Below, piece after piece: positions 7,107 to 11,979 of a stretch of DNA of 11,979 nt (position 1 is its first letter; the number at the start of each line of letters is the position of its first letter). Origin of the DNA: Balneolaceae bacterium SMO_bin1 (GTDB taxonomy: Bacteria > Bacteroidota > Rhodothermia > Balneolales > Balneolaceae); the NCBI GenBank assembly GCA_003123965.1, contig NNSL01000259.1:1-11979 (forward strand), read 5' to 3'. The notes under the pieces were generated by a model that was not told the origin of the DNA, did no database searches, and saw only the letters and a program-made list of their open reading frames with translations. The translations under genes were made by a program, and so were the position numbers.

Positions 7107-8426
7107 TTAGTTCATGCCAGCTTTCTTTTCTGCTTCTTTTGCTTTTTCGTCCATGCCAAGTGCGGTATACACTTGGAAAAGGCTTCTCCAGTAGTTTGGA
7201 TTATCGGGATCCAATTCAGCAGCTTGCTCATAATTTTGCATAGCTTGGCGCAGCAGATCTTTACCCTGCTTGTCCAATTCAGCGGCTTCCTCATTATCCA
7301 TTGTCATATTACGCTGGGCAAATATCAGGGATGCTTTATTCTGATAAATATAGCCGAGTGTATTATATGCAGCAGGCTCCTCTTTTTGATTTTTGAGTGA
7401 AGCGTTAACTTCAGTAATTGCTTCTTCCATGAGGCTGTTGATTTCTTGGCGCAGCTCCATATTTTCATTTCTCAGCTCCTGAATTTGCTGCTTCAGCTCT
7501 TCAGCCTGCTCTCCGGAGGCATTGCGCAACTTCTGGTTCAGGTTAAAGATTTCATCCACATTTTCATCGTAGGTGTTCTGCATGGGGATGGTTGCCTGAA
7601 AAATGCGCGTACCCAGCGAGAGGCGGTAGCGAGGCTCTTCGGGATTTTCTTTTGCTAACTGCCTTACCATGGCGATAGCTTTTTCAGATTCGCCTGCCTG
7701 GGTATAAGAGTCAGCAAGAATTTCGATTGCCTGCCTATTGTCAGGATACTTTTCGCGTGTTTCCTCAAGTACGCCAATTGCTTCCTGAGGCTGATCGTTG
7801 TTGCGATAGTATTGCGCAAGCAGTAGGTAGGGTTGTGCTTCTAAATCGTCGGCCAATTCAATGTAACGTTCTTGGGCAGTAATAGCCTCTTCGTAGTTGC
7901 CGAGATTTCCATGCATTTGGGCTTTGGCATTCCACGAAATAGCGCTGTCAGGTTGAATGATTGTAGCGTTATCGAAATATGATAGAGCTACTTGATAGGG
8001 ATTTTCAGTTGCCTGCATCAGGCTGTCGTCCGTTACGTATTCGGCGCCTGTACCGTGAGCATTGCGCCAGAGCGAAGATTTTACCGAACCTATTCGCTGA
8101 ATTTCGCCTGGTGTTTCTTCCATCTGATCACCCATTTCTTGAGCTTTGGCAAATGTTTCATTCATCTGCTCATAAATGGGCTGGGCTTCGTCGGGATCAT
8201 CAAGTGATTCGGCCTGTTGGCCCAGAGCAACCCCTTTCCAGTAATAACCAAGCGGACTTTGCGGATTCTGTTCAATAAATTTATTTGCAGATGCCAGGGC
8301 GGCTTTATAGTTGCCATCCTGTATACTAGATTCGGTGTCGCCCAATAGCGGATTTGAGCTACTGCAGCTCATTAGAAAACCTGCGGTAACAAGAATTAAA
8401 AGTAATGGAGTTAATTTTTTAAACAT
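7107..8426 (-). CDS. TPR-repeat lipoprotein with a coiled-coil segment
   Basis: A 439-aa predicted outer-membrane lipoprotein. Starting at 8426 gives a standard signal (MFKKLTPLLLILVTAGFLMSC) with lipobox LMSC and Ser at +2, which favours outer-membrane sorting. An in-frame ATG at 8456 would add ten residues (MSHYNEFIPI) ahead of the basic signal-peptide start and is less likely. The body holds several tetratricopeptide repeats: about 30-60, four or so between roughly 150 and 270, and a last pair near the C-terminus (YEQAAELDPDNPNYWRSL). Between them, at about 295-340, is a heptad-like charged segment (ELKQQIQELRNENMELRQEI) predicted to form a coiled coil. TPR lipoproteins usually scaffold envelope complexes; the partner is unknown. 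It is divergent from the hydrolase gene and ends at a strong terminator. Confidence 0.88.
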   Translation of the reverse strand: MFKKLTPLLLILVTAGFLMSCSSSNPLLGDTESSIQDGNYKAALASANKFIEQNPQSPLGYYWKGVALGQQAESLDDPDEAQPIYEQMNETFAKAQEMGDQMEETPGEIQRIGSVKSSLWRNAHGTGAEYVTDDSLMQATENPYQVALSYFDNATIIQPDSAISWNAKAQMHGNLGNYEEAITAQERYIELADDLEAQPYLLLAQYYRNNDQPQEAIGVLEETREKYPDNRQAIEILADSYTQAGESEKAIAMVRQLAKENPEEPRYRLSLGTRIFQATIPMQNTYDENVDEIFNLNQKLRNASGEQAEELKQQIQELRNENMELRQEINSLMEEAITEVNASLKNQKEEPAAYNTLGYIYQNKASLIFAQRNMTMDNEEAAELDKQGKDLLRQAMQNYEQAAELDPDNPNYWRSLFQVYTALGMDEKAKEAEKKAGMN

Positions 8427-8486
8427 AATGGGAATAAATTCGTTATAATGACTCATTGATTTTCGTGAGTGAAAAAGTAACTATAT

Positions 8487-8496
8487 AAAGGCCTTT
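8487..8496. promoter_or_regulatory. 10-bp palindrome AAAGGCCTTT in the divergent promoter region
   Basis: A perfect ten-base palindrome in the region between the divergent TPR lipoprotein and hydrolase genes. Its centre is 42 bp from that of a second perfect palindrome at 8529-8538. It may be an operator, but no regulator gene is adjacent. Confidence 0.3.
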
Positions 8497-8528
8497 CTGC
8501 AATAATAGCACCTAAAAAATTCTTATAT

Positions 8529-8538
8529 TAAAGCTTTA
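8529..8538. promoter_or_regulatory. 10-bp palindrome TAAAGCTTTA in the divergent promoter region
   Basis: A second perfect palindrome in the same divergent region. It shares the AAAG/CTTT half-site with the one at 8487-8496. It also sits within a larger inverted repeat (CCTAAA 8511-8516, TTTAGG 8535-8540) that would fold just before AGGAG (8538-8542). That AGGAG is more than 30 bases from the hydrolase ATG, too far to be its ribosome-binding site. Confidence 0.3.
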
Positions 8539-8573
8539 GGAGTTCTCTAATAAACTTATTTAAAAAATAGCGA

Positions 8574-9380
8574 ATGTTTGGATCCAGCAAGCACCAATTA
8601 CATCAGAAAAAAGAATATGAATTTCTGCAAATCAATCCTTCTAAACAAACCAAGGGCAATCTGGTTTTTATTCATGGAATGTTTGGCGGGCTGAGTAACT
8701 TTGACCCGCTTATAGAGCGTATAGATGATTATTCTATCTTTGTTCCCTCTATTCCTCTATATGATCTAAAAAAATCACAGCTCACAATCCCAGATTTGGC
8801 TGAATGGTTTCACCGGTTCATTGAAATGATGGACTTAAATGATGTTATTTTGCTCGGTAATTCAATGGGCGGTCACATAGGGCTGCAGTACGCACATCGC
8901 TATATAGAAAATGTGCGGGCCTTAGTGCTTACAGGTAGTTCTGGGTTGATGGAAAATGATTTTGGTTCTACCTTTCCCCGCCGTAAGAGCCGCGATTATA
9001 TTCGTGAGCGAGCCAACATGACTTTTTATGAAGATCTTGCAGATGATGTAATTGTTGATGAGATACTGGAAGTAGCCAACTCTAAATCGAAGCTGCTAAG
9101 CCTGCTAAAGCTGACACGTTCTACCCATACCCACAGTGTTGAAGAATATCTGCCGAATATACATCAGCCTACACAGCTTATCTGGGGCAAGCAGGATATT
9201 GTAACACCACCTAAAGTGGCCAATAAATTTTTAGCGCTTATGCCAAACGCCCGTTTAGATTGGATTGACAAATGCGGGCATGCCCCCATGATGGAGCGAC
9301 CCGAACAATTTGCTTCTATCATGACAAGTTTTTTAAATGAACTGGAACAACAATCACAATCAAAATCACAAATTGTATGA
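8574..9380 (+). CDS. alpha/beta-fold hydrolase
   Basis: A complete 268-aa alpha/beta hydrolase with an intact catalytic triad: nucleophile S97 in GNSMGG, D208 in WGKQDIVTP, and H236 in CGHAPMMERPEQF. The oxyanion-hole motif HGMFGG is at 34-39. There is no signal peptide, so it is predicted to be cytoplasmic. The fold covers esterases, C-C bond hydrolases, carbamate hydrolases (RutD) and haloperoxidase-like enzymes, and the substrate cannot be named. A TAG two codons upstream of the ATG fixes 8574 as the earliest start. Its TGA overlaps the ATG of the RidA gene (ATGA, 9377-9380), so the two are probably translationally coupled. No Shine-Dalgarno sequence lies at a usable distance. Confidence 0.93.
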   Translation: MFGSSKHQLHQKKEYEFLQINPSKQTKGNLVFIHGMFGGLSNFDPLIERIDDYSIFVPSIPLYDLKKSQLTIPDLAEWFHRFIEMMDLNDVILLGNSMGGHIGLQYAHRYIENVRALVLTGSSGLMENDFGSTFPRRKSRDYIRERANMTFYEDLADDVIVDEILEVANSKSKLLSLLKLTRSTHTHSVEEYLPNIHQPTQLIWGKQDIVTPPKVANKFLALMPNARLDWIDKCGHAPMMERPEQFASIMTSFLNELEQQSQSKSQIV

Positions 9381-9753
9381 AACGTATTGTTCACACCGAT
9401 AACGCACCCGCTGCCATTGGGCCTTATAGCCAAGCAACTATTCATGATGGCGTTGTATACTGTTCAGGTCAGATTGGTCTGGTTCCTGGAACGGGAGAAT
9501 TTGTCGGCGATGATGTTGAAAGCCAAGCGAAACAGGTTATGAAGAATCTCAAAGCGGTGCTGAACGAAGCCGGTACCGATTTCGATAAAGTTTTAAAATG
9601 CAGCATTTTCTGGCTGATATGGATGATTTTGCCACCGTCAATGAAATTTATGGCGAATACTTTCCTGAAAATCCACCCGCCCGAGAGACGGTAGCTGTTA
9701 AAACTTTGCCTAAGAATTGCCGCGTTGAAGTAGGCTGTATCGCATACGTTTAA
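9377..9753 (+). pseudogene. RidA/YjgF/Rid-family 2-iminobutanoate/2-iminopropanoate deaminase, one frameshift
   Basis: RidA-type proteins are small trimeric cytoplasmic enzymes that hydrolyse reactive enamine/imine intermediates released by PLP enzymes. The first 76 or so residues are clear: NAPAAIGPYSQA, VYCSGQIGLVPGTGEFV and NLKAVLNEAGTDFDKVLKCSIF. At the T4 run at 9606-9609 the frame breaks. One extra T restores LADMDDFATVNEIYGEYFPE, then NPPARETVAVKTLPK and the C-terminal RVEVGCIAYV with a TAA at 9751-9753. The repaired length is 125 aa, typical for the family, and the conserved Arg in PPARE is present only in the repaired frame. As read, the 105-aa product would lack it. The break is probably a homopolymer sequencing error, though decay is possible. 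The start is coupled to the hydrolase stop. The gene converges on the M23 gene with a 4-bp gap. Confidence 0.9.
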
Positions 9754-9757
9754 ACTG

Positions 9758-11702
9758 TTACCGCGATAATGTAAATTCACGTTCGGTGCGGTTTCCCACG
9801 AGATCATATGTTATTACCCGGATGCGGTTTGTTAGTTCAGGCTCAAATTCCGGGTGATAGTATACCAGACGCCTGTCCTCGGGTTCATATTCCGTGATTC
9901 CACGAACTCCGTTCACAAATAATTTAGTACGTTTATAGTCAATTCCCGCTCTTTGATCATAAGCGGGAATATATACCAGCCATAAACCATCAGGGCTGCG
10001 CACAATGCGCGGTTCCTGGACCTCTGGTTTTTCGTGATCAGGTAAAATTACATACTGGCCCAGAGTTGAAGGTGAGGCAGTTAGGTAGGAATTCTTTTGC
10101 CGTGTATCCAGCTTACTAAGATTGTCGCTGCCGGGAAATGTTTTGTAAAAAGAAAGCGTAGTATCGGCCAGCTGGGCAGAATCGAGCCGAACAGATAAGT
10201 CGTACTTCTTTCGGATGGGGTTCTTGTCGGGAAATATTCGCACTTCTATTGAATCCGAAGCATGGGAGTGGATTCGTTATTGCAACCGAGGTGGTATCGT
10301 AAAATGTGTGCTCGGGGAAGGAGGCATAGGCTTGCATATCCGGCGCTACAAGATATGTTGGTTCGCTGGGGTACGTGCGTCGGCTGATGAAGTAATTTTG
10401 CGCTGAGGTTCTGAAGTAAAATTGGGGACTGCCCGCTAATTTCACTGAAACGGTTTCGCCGTTTGGGTAGTACAAGCCTTGCGCGGAAGTATTGATTAGT
10501 GGTGTAAGCGTAAGCTTATAGAAATCTTCAACCGGAATATTCACCCAGTCATTGAACCATTGCCAGGTGTTGGGGTTTACTTTATTCGTTGATCTACTCG
10601 AATATATTTGTCGTGGCATTTCAGGTTGGGCCTCGTCAGCACTGACTTGCAACGTAACCCGTGCCTCTCGAGAATTGCCGAAATAATCGGTGCCCTTAAT
10701 GCGTATTTGATGAGATCCGGGTGGTAAATCCAAGCGCCCGCCATTGCCGCTGGTTTGGTAGAAGGGGAGCGTGTTACCGTCTTCTACATACAGCCGCTGA
10801 AATCCTTTGCCGGTGGTCTCGAGAAGCGAGTAAACCCGATCCAGGTGCATCTGGTCAGTTTCTTCGTAAGAAAACTGGTCAGCTTTCGATGAAAACACTT
10901 CCTCTCCGTTCACCCAAAGCTTGGTGGTGTAGACTGCATATACGTTGGGTACGCCGTTAGCTTGATCAAATAAGTTTGCGGCTAAGCCAACCGGACCGGA
11001 AACCTCTATAGTACCGAAATCAGTGTAGCCACTTTGCCGATTTGGTGATTTACGATATATCTGATTGACGCCTTCAATTTTGGTGGAAATATCGAGTGGG
11101 ATTACGGCCAAATCGGAATAGGACGGAGGAATGGTATCGTCAATTTCCAGATTCGTCAGCAGCGGATTAAACGGTTCCTGATTGGGTGTTCGCAGCTCAA
11201 AATGCAGGTGGGGCGGACCAATACCGGACGCTCCGCTTAGTGCGATCTGTTCTCCTTTCTCAAATTTAATATTCATCGAATCCACGACCATATCAAAAGA
11301 AGATGAGTAATCGCTAAAACGAATGGAATCTGCAATTTGCTGCAGTTGATCATTAAATCGCAGCAGATGCGCATATATCGAGTAGGAACCGTCATCATGT
11401 TTGAGGTAAAGCACCTTGCCGTAACCGGTAGGACCAATGGCCATACGATGTAGCTGACCGGATCGGGTGGCATACACTGGGTATCCGCGGCGTCCCCAGG
11501 TTTTAATATCAAGCGCGGCATGGAAATGGCTGGCGCGGGTTTCGGCAAAAGTGCCGCTTAAGGCTTGGCTGGCATTGGTCGGCCAGAGGTATTCGGCTGA
11601 GTCGGGATTAAAGGAGCTTGCTTTCTGACCCAAAACAGGTACGCTAAAAACAAGCACTAAAGAGAAAATTAATGAAAAGCTTTTGAATAGCTTATTGAGC
11701 AT
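9758..11702 (-). pseudogene. secreted M23-family (LytM) peptidoglycan metallopeptidase, one frameshift
   Basis: About 647 aa once repaired. A signal peptide (MLNKLFKSFSLIFSLVLVFS, start 11702) is followed by an M23 LytM domain at roughly 30-180. Its zinc and catalytic residues are all present: H61 and D65 in HFHAALD, H112 in YAH, and H165/H167 in PPHLHFEL. The rest is a long region of beta-rich, Ig-like segments of unknown role. Such enzymes cut peptide crosslinks in peptidoglycan or act as LytM-type amidase activators. Near 10275-10282 the frame changes: the upstream frame reads FYDTTSVAIT, the downstream frame reads IHSHASDSIEVRIFPDKNP and runs to the stop at 9758. One surplus base or two missing bases explain it. 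The catalytic domain lies upstream of the break. An alternative start at 11720 would put MLLPSE ahead of the signal. The gene overlaps the end of the FAH-family gene by 11 bp. Confidence 0.88.
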
Positions 11703-11979
11703 CTCGCTTGGCAGTAACATTCAATTCTATTTCTTGATCGCCCAAGATAGCTTTAATTTCATTTCCAGCTTCTATGCGCAATACGCCCTCTGGTGTACCG
11801 GTAAAAATCAGATCACCCGGGCGTAAAGTAAATATGGTGGATAAATGAGCGATTAATTCCGGCACAGGAAAAATCATATGGCTTGTGTTACCTTTCTGGC
11901 GCTGTTTGTTATTCACCCGCAGCTCAAGTCCAATATTATCCCATTTTGTTGCTGATGAAGCTCGTTTGAATTCACTGAT
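11692..11979 (-). CDS. fumarylacetoacetate hydrolase (FAH)-family protein, C-terminal part
   Basis: The 5' end lies beyond the right edge of the window; 95 C-terminal residues are visible. They carry the FAH-superfamily core WDNIGLELRVNN, RQKGNTSHMIFPVPELI, and the active-site loop GDLIFTGTPEGV. The family includes FAHD1-type acylpyruvases/oxaloacetate decarboxylases and hydroxymuconate-type isomerases/decarboxylases in aromatic degradation. The short C-terminus with HMIFPVPELI resembles FAHD1/YcgM-like small members, but the substrate cannot be set. It ends at TAA (11694-11692), 11 bp inside the M23 gene, so the two are probably co-transcribed. Confidence 0.9.
   Translation of the reverse strand: MSEFKRASSATKWDNIGLELRVNNKQRQKGNTSHMIFPVPELIAHLSTIFTLRPGDLIFTGTPEGVLRIEAGNEIKAILGDQEIELNVTAKRDAQ

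Noticed and set aside
7173..8278. Plus-strand frames with hydrophobic stretches opposite the TPR lipoprotein
   Set aside because: The hydrophobicity arises from reading the complement of Glu/Gln/Lys-rich TPR codons; no start context or family match.
8538..8542. AGGAG as the ribosome-binding site for the alpha/beta hydrolase
   Set aside because: It is more than 30 bases from the ATG at 8574, and a stop codon lies two codons upstream of that ATG in frame, so no earlier start can use it.
9377..9694. Programmed frameshifting in the RidA gene
   Set aside because: There is no X-XXY-YYZ slippery heptamer or stimulatory structure at the break, and Rid proteins are not known to need recoding. A missing base is simpler.
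9469..9807. Minus-strand 112-aa frame over the RidA gene
   Set aside because: It is antisense to clear RidA sequence that continues to 9753 once the frameshift is taken into account.
10116..10243. Two separate genes in place of one M23 gene (break near 10278)
   Set aside because: The downstream frame begins mid-domain with no start signal, and the repaired product is a continuous secreted protein.
1..11979. Mobile element, phage, CRISPR, toxin-antitoxin or biosynthetic cluster
   Set aside because: I saw no transposase, integrase, direct-repeat array, small paired genes or synthase genes on either strand.

Overview
The window looks like chromosomal DNA from a Bacteroidota/Balneolota-type bacterium (Balneola/Fodinibius-like). 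This is inferred from four things: a PorV/PorQ-type outer-membrane protein, a membrane PASTA protein with no kinase domain, a lipoprotein with a short lipobox signal, and start codons that mostly lack a Shine-Dalgarno sequence. Base composition looks moderate by eye but was not computed. I see no phage, IS element, CRISPR array, tRNA or rRNA. Most of the window is ordinary housekeeping and cell-envelope content.

Layout. The left block (1-3172) is on the minus strand and reads PASTA membrane protein, then rpe (ribulose-phosphate 3-epimerase), a PhoH-family ATPase, and an MBL-fold hydrolase that runs off the window start. Next comes a PorV-like outer-membrane barrel gene (3285-4376) with its own terminator. 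A thiolase and a cystathionine gamma-synthase/lyase form a probable two-gene minus-strand unit (4572-6925). A TPR lipoprotein gene follows (7107-8426), with a strong hairpin terminator behind it. A 117-150 bp divergent region separates it from the only plus-strand genes: an alpha/beta hydrolase and a RidA-family protein joined by an ATGA overlap (8574-9753). These converge, with a 4-bp gap, on a secreted M23 peptidase gene (9758-11702). The peptidase start overlaps the end of a fumarylacetoacetate hydrolase-family gene that enters from the right edge.

How the genes relate. The PASTA protein, M23 peptidase, PorV-like barrel and TPR lipoprotein are all envelope proteins. Rpe, the trans-sulfuration enzyme, thiolase, RidA and FAH-family enzyme are central or amino-acid metabolism. 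RidA detoxifies enamine/imine intermediates of the kind that PLP enzymes such as the cystathionine enzyme release, but the two are on different transcripts.

What stands out is gene integrity. Three of the ten genes (MBL hydrolase, RidA, M23) have reading frames that break and then resume in another frame with clear family sequence on both sides. Several breaks fall at short A or T runs. The phoH coding sequence extends 36 conserved-looking codons upstream of any ATG/GTG/TTG, to an ATC codon at ideal distance from a GAGGAG Shine-Dalgarno sequence. Draft-quality sequence is the simplest explanation for these together; true gene decay or a non-canonical start is the alternative. I did not find a convincing undescribed system.
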